Numbered from the stretch's first letter, positions 32,821 through 42,843 are shown. The stretch is 64,000 nucleotides of DNA from an uncultured Muribaculaceae bacterium (GCA_910579995.1 CAJTWH010000018.1:5542-69541), one strand, 5' to 3'. The notes: generated from the sequence alone by a model not told the origin. Translations and numbers: made by a program.

Positions 32821-34832
32821 CCGCCGAAGAGTTCAAAAAAGCTGTAGCCGAGGGTATTCCGGCCACCTTGCCGGCAGCCAAGCCCTACGACCCCGAAGTC
32901 AACCATGCTCCCAAGCGCAAGAAAATCCTCAGCGCCGACGAGGAGCGCCTTGCCCTGCGCAATGCCCTGCGCTATTTCCCCGCAGAGCTCCATGCCGAGC
33001 TCGCGCCGGAGTTTGCCGATGAGCTCCGCACCTACGGCCGCATTTACATGTACCGCTATCGCCCCGACTACGACATGTATGCCCGCCCCATCGACGAGTA
33101 TCCGGCACGCTCGCGTCAGGCCGCGGCCATAATGATGATGATACAGAACAACCTCGACCCGGCCGTCGCCCAACACCCCCATGAGCTTATCACCTACGGC
33201 GGCAACGGTGCCGTATTCCAGAACTGGGCGCAATATCGCCTCGTGATGAAATACCTCAGCGAGATGACCGACGAACAGACACTCGTGATGTACTCGGGTC
33301 ATCCGCTCGGCCTCTTCCCCTCATCGCCGGGCGCACCGCGTGTGGTTGTCACCAACGGCATGGTGATCCCCAACTACTCCAAGCCCGACGACTGGGAGCG
33401 CTTCAATGCCCTCGGCGTGAGCCAGTACGGCCAGATGACAGCCGGCTCATACATGTATATCGGCCCGCAAGGTATCGTACACGGCACAACTATCACCGTG
33501 CTCAATGCCGGCCGGCGCCACAGCAAAGACGGCAATCTCGCCGGCATGCTCTTTGTCACCGCCGGTCTCGGCGGCATGTCGGGAGCTCAGCCCAAGGCCG
33601 GCAACATCGCCGGAGTGATAAGCATTACTGCCGAAATCAACCCCAAGGCCGTAGAGAAACGTCATGCCCAAGGATGGGTGGATGAAGTATACGCCGACCT
33701 CGACGAGCTGATGGCACGCGTGGCCAAGGCCCGGGAGAACAAAGAAACCGTATCGCTTGCTTATCAAGGCAATGTCGTAGACCTGTGGGAGCGCCTTGCA
33801 GCCGACGATGTCACGGTAGAACTCGGCAGCGACCAGACCTCGCTCCACAACCCGTGGGCGGGCGGCTACTACCCCGTAGGGCTGTCGCTCGAAGAGTCAA
33901 AGGCCATGATGGCCGACGACCCCGAGCAGTTCCGCCAACGCGTGCAGGAGTCGCTGCGCCGTCAGGTGGCCGCCATCAACAAGCTCACGGCCAAAGGCAT
34001 GTATTTCTTCGACTATGGCAATGCCTTCCTTCTGGAGAGCTCGCGCGCCGGTGCCGACGTGATGAACGAAGACGGCACTTTCCGCTATCCATCGTATGTG
34101 CAGGATATCATGGGTCCGCTATTCTTCGACTACGGGTTCGGCCCCTTCCGCTGGGTGGTTACCTCGGGCAAGCCCGAAGACCTCGCCACGACCGACCGTC
34201 TGGCCGCAGAAGTGCTTGAGGAAATCCGCCGCACGGCTCCCGCCGATATCTGCGGTCAGCTCGACGACAATATCCACTGGATCCGCGAGGCTGGCCCCAA
34301 CAAACTCGTTGTAGGCTCTCAGGCACGCATACTTTATGCCGACGCCGAAGGCCGCGCCAAGATAGCGCTCGCTTTCAACGACGCCATCGCCCGCGGCGAG
34401 ATTTCAGCACCGGTAGTGCTCGGACGCGACCACCACGACGTCAGCGGCACCGACTCGCCTTTCCGCGAGACCTCAAACATCTACGACGGCTCGCGCTATT
34501 GCGCCGACATGGCCGTACACAATGTGATAGGCGACTCTTTCCGCGGCGCCACATGGGTATCGCTCCACAACGGCGGCGGTGTAGGCTGGGGTGAAGTCAT
34601 CAACGGCGGCTTCGGCATGGTGATAGACGGCTCGGAAGAAGCGGCCAAGCGCATTAAGTCGATGTTGCTCTGGGACGTAAACAACGGTATCGCACGCCGC
34701 TCATGGGCACGCAACAAAGGCGCCATCGACGCCATCCGCCGCGAGATGGACCGCACCGAAGGCCTCAAAGTAACCCTGCCCAACTTCGCCGACGACAATA
34801 TCATAGACGCAGCTTTAGCCTCTCATAAATAA
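32817..34832 (+). CDS. hutU: Urocanate hydratase
   Basis: The 671-residue protein converts urocanate to imidazolonepropionate using tightly held NAD. The conserved VTAGLGGMSGAQPKAG binds the cofactor. It is longer than the ~550-residue enterobacterial form but of the size common in Bacteroidetes. It is coupled to ftcD by an ATGA overlap. Confidence 0.94.
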   Translation: MTAEEFKKAVAEGIPATLPAAKPYDPEVNHAPKRKKILSADEERLALRNALRYFPAELHAELAPEFADELRTYGRIYMYRYRPDYDMYARPIDEYPARSRQAAAIMMMIQNNLDPAVAQHPHELITYGGNGAVFQNWAQYRLVMKYLSEMTDEQTLVMYSGHPLGLFPSSPGAPRVVVTNGMVIPNYSKPDDWERFNALGVSQYGQMTAGSYMYIGPQGIVHGTTITVLNAGRRHSKDGNLAGMLFVTAGLGGMSGAQPKAGNIAGVISITAEINPKAVEKRHAQGWVDEVYADLDELMARVAKARENKETVSLAYQGNVVDLWERLAADDVTVELGSDQTSLHNPWAGGYYPVGLSLEESKAMMADDPEQFRQRVQESLRRQVAAINKLTAKGMYFFDYGNAFLLESSRAGADVMNEDGTFRYPSYVQDIMGPLFFDYGFGPFRWVVTSGKPEDLATTDRLAAEVLEEIRRTAPADICGQLDDNIHWIREAGPNKLVVGSQARILYADAEGRAKIALAFNDAIARGEISAPVVLGRDHHDVSGTDSPFRETSNIYDGSRYCADMAVHNVIGDSFRGATWVSLHNGGGVGWGEVINGGFGMVIDGSEEAAKRIKSMLLWDVNNGIARRSWARNKGAIDAIRREMDRTEGLKVTLPNFADDNIIDAALASHK

Positions 34833-34974
34833 TTACTTAAGTTTAATACGCTTTCAGCGTAGTTTATGAAGTTTAAAAAGTTTAGAGATACTTTACCATA
34901 CTTAAACTTCTTAAACGTGTTAAACTCATAATAAACAAGTTTCGTAAGCGAAACTTAAGCTCAAACTACCGATC
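34833..34974. promoter_or_regulatory. hutU-hutH spacer with hairpins
   Basis: This 142-base AT-rich spacer contains ACGCT-TTC-AGCGT (34849-34861) and AAGTTTCG-TAAG-CGAAACTT (34937-34956). The stems may pause or process the mRNA. No separate promoter is evident. Confidence 0.4.
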
Positions 34975-36462
34975 ATGCACCATATAAGCACCGACATAAT
35001 CACCTGCGACCAAGCTTACAAAGCCGTCATCAACTCCGAAAAGCTCGCACTCTCCGAAGCCTCGGAGAAACTTGTTGCCGACTGCCGCAAGTTCCTCGAC
35101 GACAAGATAGCCACCGTAGACCGTCCGCTCTACGGAATCACCACCGGCTTCGGCTCTCTTTGCGATATCAGCATATCGCCCGAAGACCTTGAGAAACTGC
35201 AGTGTAACCTGATGATGAGCCATGCCTGCGGCATGGGCGACCGCGTGCCCCGCGACATCGTCCGCCTCATGCTCCTGCTCAAAATCCAGTCGCTCAGCTA
35301 CGGCAACTCAGGCGTGCAGGTTGCAACAGTGAAACGCCTCATCGATTTCTACAACGAAGGCATAACCCCTGTAGTCTACAGCCAAGGCTCACTCGGCGCC
35401 TCGGGCGACCTCGCTCCGCTGGCACATCTGAGCCTGCCGCTCATCGGCATGGGCGAGGTTGAATACAAGGGCGAAGTGCGCCCCGCAGCCGATGTTCTTG
35501 CCGAACTGGGCTGGGAGCCTATACATCTGCAATCGAAAGAGGGCCTCGCGCTGCTCAACGGCACACAGTTCATGTCGGCTCACGGCGTATGGGCGGCAGC
35601 ACGTGCCGACGCTCTCATCGGCATGTCGCAGGTGATAGCGGCCATGAGTCTCGACGCGTTCGACGGCCGCATAGAGCCCTTCGGCAAAGAGGTCAATGAA
35701 GTGCGCCATCATCCGGGTCAGATAGCCGTGGCCGAAGGCATACGCAACATTCTCAAAGACAGCGAGATTGCCGCACAGCCCAAGAAGCACGTGCAGGATC
35801 CCTACTCATTCCGGTGCATACCTCAGGTACACGGCGCCGTTGTCGACGCCCTCGAGTTTGTCAACACACGTCTTACCGAGGAAATCAACTCTCCTACCGA
35901 CAACCCCACCATCTTCCCCGACGACGACATCATCGTATCGGCCGGCAACTTCCACGGCGAGCCCATCGCAATGCCTATGGACTACCTCGCCCTCGCCCTT
36001 ACCGAGCTCTCGAATATCTCGGAGCGCCGTATCTACAAGCTCATCGGCGGCACACGCGGTCTGCCCTCGTTCCTCGTTGCCAACCCGGGCCTCAACAGCG
36101 GCTTCATGATCACCCAATACACCGCAGCCTCTATAGTAAACCAGAGCAAGGGTCTCTGCTGGCCCACAAGCTGCGACAGCATACCATCGTCGCAGGGTCA
36201 GGAAGACCATGTGTCGATGGGCTCAAACTCGGCTACAAAGCTCGTGCGCGTGCTCGACAACACCGTGCGCGTTCTTGCCATCGAACTTATGGTGGCCGCC
36301 CAAGCCCTCGAATTCCGCCGTCCGCTCAAATCGTCGCCCGACGTGGAGGCTCTCTTCCAACTCTACCGCCAGCACGTACCCTTCGTTGACAACGACACCT
36401 TCATGGCGCCGCTTCTCGACAGGTCAATTCAATTCGTTGAGGCATGCTTATCACAAATATAG
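34975..36462 (+). CDS. hutH: Histidine ammonia-lyase
   Basis: The 495-residue enzyme removes ammonia from histidine to form urocanate. Ala142-Ser143-Gly144 in GSLGASGDLAPLAH forms the MIO cofactor. Further family motifs are YGITTGFG near 53-60 and the QDxYS-like QDPYSFRCIPQVHG. It is the first step of the pathway though third in gene order. Its 3' end overlaps hutI by 19 bases. Confidence 0.96.
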   Translation: MHHISTDIITCDQAYKAVINSEKLALSEASEKLVADCRKFLDDKIATVDRPLYGITTGFGSLCDISISPEDLEKLQCNLMMSHACGMGDRVPRDIVRLMLLLKIQSLSYGNSGVQVATVKRLIDFYNEGITPVVYSQGSLGASGDLAPLAHLSLPLIGMGEVEYKGEVRPAADVLAELGWEPIHLQSKEGLALLNGTQFMSAHGVWAAARADALIGMSQVIAAMSLDAFDGRIEPFGKEVNEVRHHPGQIAVAEGIRNILKDSEIAAQPKKHVQDPYSFRCIPQVHGAVVDALEFVNTRLTEEINSPTDNPTIFPDDDIIVSAGNFHGEPIAMPMDYLALALTELSNISERRIYKLIGGTRGLPSFLVANPGLNSGFMITQYTAASIVNQSKGLCWPTSCDSIPSSQGQEDHVSMGSNSATKLVRVLDNTVRVLAIELMVAAQALEFRRPLKSSPDVEALFQLYRQHVPFVDNDTFMAPLLDRSIQFVEACLSQI

Positions 36463-37673
36463 CAGCACTCCACGGCATATTGCCGGGTCATGTCGGCCGT
36501 CTGCGCGGCACCGACATGGCCTCGGGCATGAGCTCGACAGCCGAGGCTTGGCTTCAGTTTTCCGATGGCATTATCACAGCCTTCGGCAGCATGGACTCGT
36601 GCCCTGCCGACGACCCCGATATCATCGACGCCCAAGGCGGCTTGGTTTTGCCGGCTTTCTGCGACTCGCACACACATATAATCTATGCCGGCAGCCGCCA
36701 AGGCGAGTTTGTCGACAAAATCCGCGGTCTGAGCTACGAGGAAGTTGCACGCCGCGGCGGAGGTATCCTCAACTCTGCCGATGTGCTGGCCCATACTTCC
36801 GAAGAAGAGCTCTACCAATCGGCACGCCGCCGCGCCCTCGACATGATGGCCAAAGGCACCGGCGCTTTCGAGGTGAAGACCGGCTACGGACTCAGCACCG
36901 CTACCGAGCTCAAAATGCTGCGCGTGGCCGCCCGGCTACGCGACGAACTGCCGGCACGCGTTGCCATCACTTTCCTCGGCGCTCATGCCGTAGCCCGCAG
37001 CTATGCCGGCCGTCAGGCTGAATATGTAGATATGGTGATTAGCGAAATGCTCCCGGCCATCGCGGCAGAAGGCATAGCGCAATATGTGGATGTATTCTGC
37101 GACGCGGGCTTCTTCACCCCCGACGAGACAGCGCGCATAGTGGAGGCCGGCATGAAATATGGCATGAAAGCCAAAATCCACGGCAACGAGCTCGGCAACT
37201 CGGGCGGCGTTGAGGTGGCTGTAGCCCACGGCGCACTCTCTGTCGACCATCTTGAACAAGCCGGCGACGACCAGATAGCCCTTCTTGCCGCCTCGGATAC
37301 GGTGGCTACAATGCTTCCGGGAGCCTCGTTCTTCAGCCGCCTTCCCTACGGTCCTGCGCGCAAGGCCATCGACGCCGGTTGCACCGTCGCTCTCGCCAGC
37401 GACTACAATCCGGGCTCATCGCCATCGGGCGACATGCGCTTCGTATGGGCTCTCGGCTGCATTCAGCAACGTCTGCTCCCCGCCGAGGCCCTCGCAGCCG
37501 TCACAGTCAACGGAGCTGCGGCAATGGGCATGGGGCTGCAATGCGGAGCCATATCGGCAGGACGCGACGCCTCGGTGATTATAACCCGCCCCCTCCCCGA
37601 CCTCGCCTACATACCCTACGCCTACACCGAGCCGTGGATTGCCCGCACCATCATCCGCGGCAAGATGATATAA
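36444..37673 (+). CDS. hutI: Imidazolonepropionase
   Basis: The 409-residue metal hydrolase opens the imidazolone ring to give formiminoglutamate. Its amidohydrolase metal ligands are seen in FCDSHTHI (HxH), KIHGNELG and ALASDYNPGSSP (Asp). Together with FtcD it makes glutamate, so hutG is not needed. The start at 36444 lies in the end of hutH. Confidence 0.95.
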   Translation: MLITNIAALHGILPGHVGRLRGTDMASGMSSTAEAWLQFSDGIITAFGSMDSCPADDPDIIDAQGGLVLPAFCDSHTHIIYAGSRQGEFVDKIRGLSYEEVARRGGGILNSADVLAHTSEEELYQSARRRALDMMAKGTGAFEVKTGYGLSTATELKMLRVAARLRDELPARVAITFLGAHAVARSYAGRQAEYVDMVISEMLPAIAAEGIAQYVDVFCDAGFFTPDETARIVEAGMKYGMKAKIHGNELGNSGGVEVAVAHGALSVDHLEQAGDDQIALLAASDTVATMLPGASFFSRLPYGPARKAIDAGCTVALASDYNPGSSPSGDMRFVWALGCIQQRLLPAEALAAVTVNGAAAMGMGLQCGAISAGRDASVIITRPLPDLAYIPYAYTEPWIARTIIRGKMI

Positions 37674-37680
37674 TAGAATA

Positions 37681-37748
37681 AAACAGCAAAAATTTCGATA
37701 GAAAACATCGTCTGACGATATTATCTATCGAAATTTTTGCTGTTTTTT
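37681..37748. repeat. Palindrome flanking the AbiE module, left copy
   Basis: A perfect 21-bp inverted repeat joins 37681-37701 and 37725-37745, with an inner ATCG/CGAT. It lies between the ends of convergent hutI and abiEii. A 66-bp near copy is at 39199-39267. The T run after it could also terminate hut transcription. Confidence 0.85.
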
Positions 37749-37752
37749 TGAC

Positions 37753-38577
37753 TTATTGGAATTTCATCATGCCGACAAGTGTGACGAAATAGTCATTGCT
37801 CCATATTTCAAGTTCAGACGGATTCTTTATAAATGGCAATACATCTTTCTTGACCATATTTATGTCGGTTGTGGAGAGTCGTTCGGTGAGCAATTTTAGA
37901 AATTCCTCTTTCGAAAAATCCTCTCCATTGAAGTCTATCGCCCTTTGACGGAAGTGCTCAAAATCCAAGGGCACTCCATTACGGACATACCACTCGAAGT
38001 CATACCAGTCGCGCCCCTTGACTCTTTGCCCCCATTTACGATAAACAAGCGCGTGCATTTTACCGGCGAACAAGTCAGGCAGAGCGACGCAACGTGTCAT
38101 GAATGAAAATGGCTGGAGCAACAGATTCTGCTCGGTCTCAAAACCCATTGGAGGTTTGGTGTCTACCTCTATTTTTATCTTGAGGCTTTTCTCCGTCTGA
38201 AAGGCCAAGTTATATACATGGGTATCATCTTTGAGAAAAGCCGACTCGACTTTGCCGAAATTCTTCTTCTCCTTTTTAGTTATCACCACATCCCTGCCAA
38301 GGGCCTTAAACTCTGCAACAATCGCCGGAAAATAGTTCTCAATATTGAACGACGGGTCTTCTTTCAGCAGCGAAAAATCCATATCTTCGCTATAGCGGCC
38401 CAAGCCATGGAAAATACGCAGGCATGTACCACCGTAGAAAGCCGCTTTTTCAAAGAATCCACCGCGCTGCAGTCCGGCAAGTGTTATCTGCTGCATGACT
38501 TCATATATGGCGTTTCTTTTCGCTGTCGGATCTGAAGTGTCGTATGCCGACAGCATACGGTCAAATATTCCGCTCAT
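37753..38577 (-). CDS. abiEii: AbiEii-type nucleotidyltransferase toxin
   Basis: The 274-residue protein has the nucleotidyltransferase core GGT (49-51) followed by RYSEDMDF (61-68), whose Asp65 and Asp67 bind metal. AbiEii toxins are GTP-binding nucleotidyltransferase-like proteins that stop growth in phage-infected cells. The start overlaps the AbiEi-like gene by 17 bases, so the two are made together, antitoxin first. Confidence 0.88.
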   Translation of the reverse strand: MSGIFDRMLSAYDTSDPTAKRNAIYEVMQQITLAGLQRGGFFEKAAFYGGTCLRIFHGLGRYSEDMDFSLLKEDPSFNIENYFPAIVAEFKALGRDVVITKKEKKNFGKVESAFLKDDTHVYNLAFQTEKSLKIKIEVDTKPPMGFETEQNLLLQPFSFMTRCVALPDLFAGKMHALVYRKWGQRVKGRDWYDFEWYVRNGVPLDFEHFRQRAIDFNGEDFSKEEFLKLLTERLSTTDINMVKKDVLPFIKNPSELEIWSNDYFVTLVGMMKFQ

Positions 38578-39193
38578 GTCTTATAAATTTTATCAGCTCG
38601 TTCAACATTCTTTTTTTTCGGGAAGCTTCGGCACATTCCTCTAAAATCTCAAGCTTGAGATTACCAAGTCCGTCCATGTCAAAACGGATATCCTCTTCAA
38701 GATAATCACGAATCTCAGTCTGAAAGCGAAAATTCAGATAAGGAGTATACACCATCAGATCGCACAAAGCCTTTTCGGGAGTCGCTATCATAAATGATGT
38801 TCCGGCTTCCTCTTGAATAGACACCCCGATATTATAATAATCAGCCGGCACATGAATATATCTGAATAAACCCAGCCGGTTTTCATAATCACGCGCTACT
38901 CCGGTAGTCATAGACTGCACTACATATACAGCCTCGGGGATAAGGCCATAATAACGCAATGCAGTATGCATAGACACGTAAGAGGGCCCATAGATATGAT
39001 TGGCAAGCAGGAAAGGAGACAATTCCACCCGGCTGACCCGTGGAGATGAAACATAAAGTCCTTTCTTCAATCGAATTATTTCACCGTCGCGTTCAAGCCT
39101 CTTTGCTTTCATCGACAGGTTGCCACAAGCGGGAAATACAGAACTGAGATCCTGCATTCTGAAAGGTATGTTTCGGAAATCTTCAAGTACCAT
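38561..39193 (-). CDS. abiEi: AbiEi-type antitoxin / transcription regulator
   Basis: The 210-residue product has an N-terminal winged helix (FRMQDLSSVFPACGNLSMKAKRLERDGEIIRLKKGLYVSS, shown here only in parts) and a C-terminal antitoxin-like domain. AbiEi proteins repress their own promoter and block AbiEii indirectly. The start ATG follows a TATTTTTG box by 4 bases; a long palindrome covers the promoter. Confidence 0.85.
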   Translation of the reverse strand: MVLEDFRNIPFRMQDLSSVFPACGNLSMKAKRLERDGEIIRLKKGLYVSSPRVSRVELSPFLLANHIYGPSYVSMHTALRYYGLIPEAVYVVQSMTTGVARDYENRLGLFRYIHVPADYYNIGVSIQEEAGTSFMIATPEKALCDLMVYTPYLNFRFQTEIRDYLEEDIRFDMDGLGNLKLEILEECAEASRKKRMLNELIKFIRHERNI

Positions 39194-39198
39194 GTCGC

Positions 39199-39267
39199 AA
39201 AAATAGCAAAAATTTCGATAGAAAACATCGTCTAACGATATTATCTATCAAAATTTTTGCTATTTTT
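39199..39267. promoter_or_regulatory. Promoter-operator palindrome of abiEi, right copy
   Basis: Arms of about 23 bases (39199-39221 and 39245-39267) pair with one mismatch. It includes the minus-strand TATTTTTG (39205-39198) of abiEi. It is about 90% identical to the copy at 37681. AbiEi proteins bind inverted repeats at their promoter, so this is the likely operator. Confidence 0.65.
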
Positions 39268-39272
39268 ATGCT

Positions 39273-39770
39273 TTATTCGAGGCCGAGGGCTTTGAGGCGG
39301 GAGATGGCGTCGGCGGCGATGTCGAGGGCTTGGGTAGGGGCGACAGTACCGTCGATGAGCGATGTCAGGCGCGATTCGATAATCTGCAGGTGCTCGTCGG
39401 GGACGGCTTCGGCTGCTGCTGCGGCAAGGTCGCGCGTGAATTCGAGATATGCCTTGTAGGCTACCGGGATTTCCTCGGGGTTGACCTTTGCCATCAGGCA
39501 GGTCATTATCACCATCAGGGCTGTGGCGAGGGCGTCGATGGGCATTCCGGCGTCGAACAGACAGCCCACATGCGGCTTCGACACATACATCACATATATC
39601 GCTTCGGCCGCACGGTCGGGCTCTTCAGCTTGGCGAAGAGCCTCGGCGGCAGCTGCAAGCTGCTCGCCGGTCCATGCCATGATGTCGCGACCGTCGCCTC
39701 GCTCGGCAAGCGTGCGTATCTCGGCATTGAATGCAGCCACGCGGCTGCTCACCTCGTTTACTCCCATCAC
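39273..39770 (-). CDS. Unknown helical protein in the ribBA operon
   Basis: The 165-residue product starts MMGVNEVSSRVAAFNAEIR and looks all-helical, with conserved-looking SKPHVGCLFDAGMPIDALATALMV in the middle. I do not recognise it. It overlaps ribBA by 4 bases and is last in the operon. Confidence 0.65.
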   Translation of the reverse strand: MMGVNEVSSRVAAFNAEIRTLAERGDGRDIMAWTGEQLAAAAEALRQAEEPDRAAEAIYVMYVSKPHVGCLFDAGMPIDALATALMVIMTCLMAKVNPEEIPVAYKAYLEFTRDLAAAAAEAVPDEHLQIIESRLTSLIDGTVAPTQALDIAADAISRLKALGLE

Positions 39771-40975
39771 TCCACCTGATGAAGGTCGTGACCCATGCGC
39801 TCTTTCTTGGTGTGCATGTAGCGCAGGTTGAAGGGGTTGGGAGCGACTTCGATAGGCACATTCTCAACAACCTCAAGGCCATATCCTTCGAGGCCGATAC
39901 GCTTTACGGGATTGTTTGTCATAAGGCGCATTTTGCGTATGCCGAGCAGATTGAGAATCTGGGCGCCTACGCCATAGTCGCGCTCGTCGGCGTCGTGGCC
40001 AAGGTGTATGTTTGCCTCCACTGTGTCGAGACCCTCTTCCTGAAGTTTGTAAGACTTGATCTTATCCATCAGACCGATACCGCGGCCTTCCTGATTGAGA
40101 TATACCACCGCACCGCGGCCTTCCTGCTCAATCATCTGCATGGCCTTGTGGAGCTGCTCGCCGCAGTCGCAACGCTTCGAGGCGAAGATATCGCCTGTGG
40201 CACACGATGAGTGTACGCGCACGAGCACCGGCTCGCCGTCGGCTACGTCGCCCTTGATGATGGCGATATGCTCAAGACCATTGTTTTTCTGGCGGAAAGG
40301 AATGAGGCGGAAATGGCCGTAGGCTGTGGGCATATCCACTTCCACGCCCTGCTCAACAAGCTGCTCGGCGGCAAGACGGTAGCTTATAAGGTCGCGGATG
40401 GAAATAAGCTTCAACCCCCACTCGTCGGCACGTTTGCGCAGCTCGGGCAAGCGCGCCATGGTGCCGTCGTCGCTCATGATTTCCATAAGTGCTGCGGCAG
40501 GCTGCAGGCCGGCGAGACGAGCAAGGTCAACGGCAGCCTCGGTATGGCCGGAGCGGCGGAGCACACCGGCGTCCTGCGCATAGAGCGGATTGATATGGCC
40601 GGGGCGGCCGAAAGTATCGGGTGTCGAGGCCGGATCGGCGAGGGCGCGGATAGTGGCGCAGCGGTCTTCGGCGCTCACGCCCGTAGTGCAACCTTCGAGC
40701 TTATCGACCGTTACGGTAAAAGGAGTGCCGAGCATTGAAGTGTTCTGCTCAACCTGATGGGGTAACTCCAGCTCGCGGCAGCGCGACAAGGTGATAGGTG
40801 CACAAAGTACGCCACGCGCATTCTTGAGCATGAAATTCACCTGCTCGGGGGTTATCTTTTCGGCGGCGACGATAAGGTCGCCCTCATTCTCGCGGTCTTC
40901 ATCATCTACGACTATCACCATTTTGCCTTGGCGGAAATCGTCGATAGCTTCCTGTATGCTGTCAAGCTGTATCAT
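39767..40975 (-). CDS. ribBA: 3,4-DHBP synthase / GTP cyclohydrolase II
   Basis: The 402-residue fusion makes two riboflavin precursors. The N-terminal RibB part has DDEDRENEGD (24-33), and the C-terminal RibA part has the zinc cysteines Cys258, Cys269 and Cys271 (HSSCATGD, KRCDCGEQ). No FMN riboswitch precedes it; it lies within an operon and overlaps LptF-type gene stop by 4 bases. Confidence 0.97.
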   Translation of the reverse strand: MIQLDSIQEAIDDFRQGKMVIVVDDEDRENEGDLIVAAEKITPEQVNFMLKNARGVLCAPITLSRCRELELPHQVEQNTSMLGTPFTVTVDKLEGCTTGVSAEDRCATIRALADPASTPDTFGRPGHINPLYAQDAGVLRRSGHTEAAVDLARLAGLQPAAALMEIMSDDGTMARLPELRKRADEWGLKLISIRDLISYRLAAEQLVEQGVEVDMPTAYGHFRLIPFRQKNNGLEHIAIIKGDVADGEPVLVRVHSSCATGDIFASKRCDCGEQLHKAMQMIEQEGRGAVVYLNQEGRGIGLMDKIKSYKLQEEGLDTVEANIHLGHDADERDYGVGAQILNLLGIRKMRLMTNNPVKRIGLEGYGLEVVENVPIEVAPNPFNLRYMHTKKERMGHDLHQVE

Positions 40976-42765
40976 TGTATTCTTTTTATCAGAGACTCAG
41001 TGGTCCCGATGATTGAATCGAGACGCGCCGGAGTGGGTTTGAACGGATATTGGTTGAGATAATTTATCACGTAGATATCGGTGCTGTTGCTGAGATAATC
41101 AACAAGCTGCCCCAAGGGTTGGTTCATGTCGGCGAGGCCTGTCCCGGCCACGCGACGGTAGATTTTCATCCAGAAAGGAGCCTTGGCAAGGCGCTCCTTA
41201 TCCTGCCGTGCAAGGTCGAGGAACGACGTGAGCATATCAATAGCCTGAGCCGGCTCGACCTCGGTCATGCGCACTTCCTTGAGGGTGAGCGCGCGGGTGA
41301 TGCCTTTACCCCTGAGGCGCATGAAGAAATTGCGGTAGGCGTCGAAATTGAACACTGCCGAGTCGCCCACAGCCTTGTAGGTGAAGAACACGCCCAAGGG
41401 CATGAGCACGGCTGTACTGAGCCATATTCCCTGCCATACTTCCATCTTACCGTCGCGCGCGGCCTTGTAGCCGGCATTGTCGATAATGAAGTATACGATA
41501 AAGAGCAACACCGAGATAATCAGCGGTGTGCCTATGCCGCCTTTCTTGATGATGGCTCCGAGGGGCGCGCCGATGAAGAAAAATATTATGCAGGCGAAAG
41601 AAAGGGTGAATTTCTTCTGCATCTCGATGTCATGGCGTCTCATCATCTTGGCCTGTTCCTCAAGCATGAGACTGCGGTAGAGATACTCCTGCCGCTGACG
41701 TTTGGCGCGGGCCAAAGCCTGCGAGATATATGTCTTGGCCGACGCCGGCGAGGGCGATGTGAAGAGCGAGTCGATATCGAGAGGCTCAGCCAAGGTAACA
41801 TCCTTCAACGGTTCTTCCACGGCATTGCCGTTGCGCATGACAGTCTTTGTTGGCCGCAGGCCGAACGAGCCGGCATTGAGCAGCTCGCGGGCATACTGGT
41901 TGCCTATAGAGTCAACCTGATGACCGATAGAGTCGATTGAATGTCGCAGCTGAGAGATGTTCTGCCCTACATAAAGGGCGCGCACGCCACCCTCGTCGAT
42001 ACGGTTGAAGTTGGCGTCGAACGGGAAATATATCTGCTTCTGCGAGAAATGCTCGCGGCGGAAAGGCAGATAGCGCGAGTTGCCCGAGCCCATGGAGTTG
42101 TCGCGCATATTCTCGAACATCTCGCCCGAGTGCAGGTCGAGAAGGAGGCGTGTCTTGTCTTCGGTGAAATTAAACTGCCCCGAGTCGGCAAGAATCACAC
42201 GCGTATTGTCGAGCCCCCGCGAGAGGTCATAGATTATCATGCCGTAGAGCATACCGGTCTCAGGGTTCTTGCGCTCGATATAGAGATTCATGTTGGGAAT
42301 CTGGTCGTAGAACGAGCGCTCGGGAATCTCAACCTCGGGCGACTTCTGACGCACCGAGAACATGAGCGTCCACATCTTCGTCTGCGCCACCGGCAGCACA
42401 TTATTCTGGAAAAAGAAAGCCCCTATCGACACAAAAGCCATCAGCCACATCAGCGGCCGCATGATACGGAAGAGCGAAATGCCAGAGGCCTTCATCGCCG
42501 TGAGCTCGAATTTCTCGCCAAGGTTGCCGAACACCATCAGGCTCGCCAGCAACACGGCAAGCGGCAGCGCTGTAGGCACCATCGTAAGGGCGGCATAGAA
42601 AAACAGCTCGCCGATAACGCTCACCGACAGGCCCTTGCCGACAAGGTCGTCGACAAAACGCCACAGAAACTGCATGAGCACGATGAACAGACAAATAAAA
42701 AACGTCATGGCGAGCAACGGCAGAAACCGCTGCAACATATACGAGTATAGACGTTTCATCATCAT
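40972..42765 (-). CDS. LptF/LptG family permease
   Basis: The ~597-residue protein has an N-terminal pair of membrane helices (LYSYMLQRFLPLLAMTFFICLFIVL), a large periplasmic beta-jellyroll-like part, and C-terminal helices with SFACIIFFFIGAPLGAIIKKGG. These are the LptF/G marks: it helps extract lipopolysaccharide from the inner membrane. LptF and LptG cannot be told apart here. An ATG at 42822 would lie in the promoter, so the start is one of the Met codons at 42765-42759. Confidence 0.9.
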   Translation of the reverse strand: MMMKRLYSYMLQRFLPLLAMTFFICLFIVLMQFLWRFVDDLVGKGLSVSVIGELFFYAALTMVPTALPLAVLLASLMVFGNLGEKFELTAMKASGISLFRIMRPLMWLMAFVSIGAFFFQNNVLPVAQTKMWTLMFSVRQKSPEVEIPERSFYDQIPNMNLYIERKNPETGMLYGMIIYDLSRGLDNTRVILADSGQFNFTEDKTRLLLDLHSGEMFENMRDNSMGSGNSRYLPFRREHFSQKQIYFPFDANFNRIDEGGVRALYVGQNISQLRHSIDSIGHQVDSIGNQYARELLNAGSFGLRPTKTVMRNGNAVEEPLKDVTLAEPLDIDSLFTSPSPASAKTYISQALARAKRQRQEYLYRSLMLEEQAKMMRRHDIEMQKKFTLSFACIIFFFIGAPLGAIIKKGGIGTPLIISVLLFIVYFIIDNAGYKAARDGKMEVWQGIWLSTAVLMPLGVFFTYKAVGDSAVFNFDAYRNFFMRLRGKGITRALTLKEVRMTEVEPAQAIDMLTSFLDLARQDKERLAKAPFWMKIYRRVAGTGLADMNQPLGQLVDYLSNSTDIYVINYLNQYPFKPTPARLDSIIGTTESLIKRIQ

Positions 42766-42791
42766 TTCAGAGCCATCGATAAAATCAGGTG

Positions 42792-42823
42792 CAAAGATAC
42801 GAATAAGCGAGTGCAATGCCAAA
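42792..42823 (-). promoter_or_regulatory. Promoter of the lptF-ribBA operon
   Basis: On the minus strand TTTG (42823-42820) and TATCTTTG (42799-42792) are spaced 23 bases from TTG to TA. This sets the start of the first gene downstream of 42785. Confidence 0.75.
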
Positions 42824-42843
42824 TTTATTTGCTTTCACCCATT

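Noticed and set aside
40972..40975. FMN riboswitch for ribBA
   Set aside because: ribBA overlaps the upstream gene, leaving no room for a leader.
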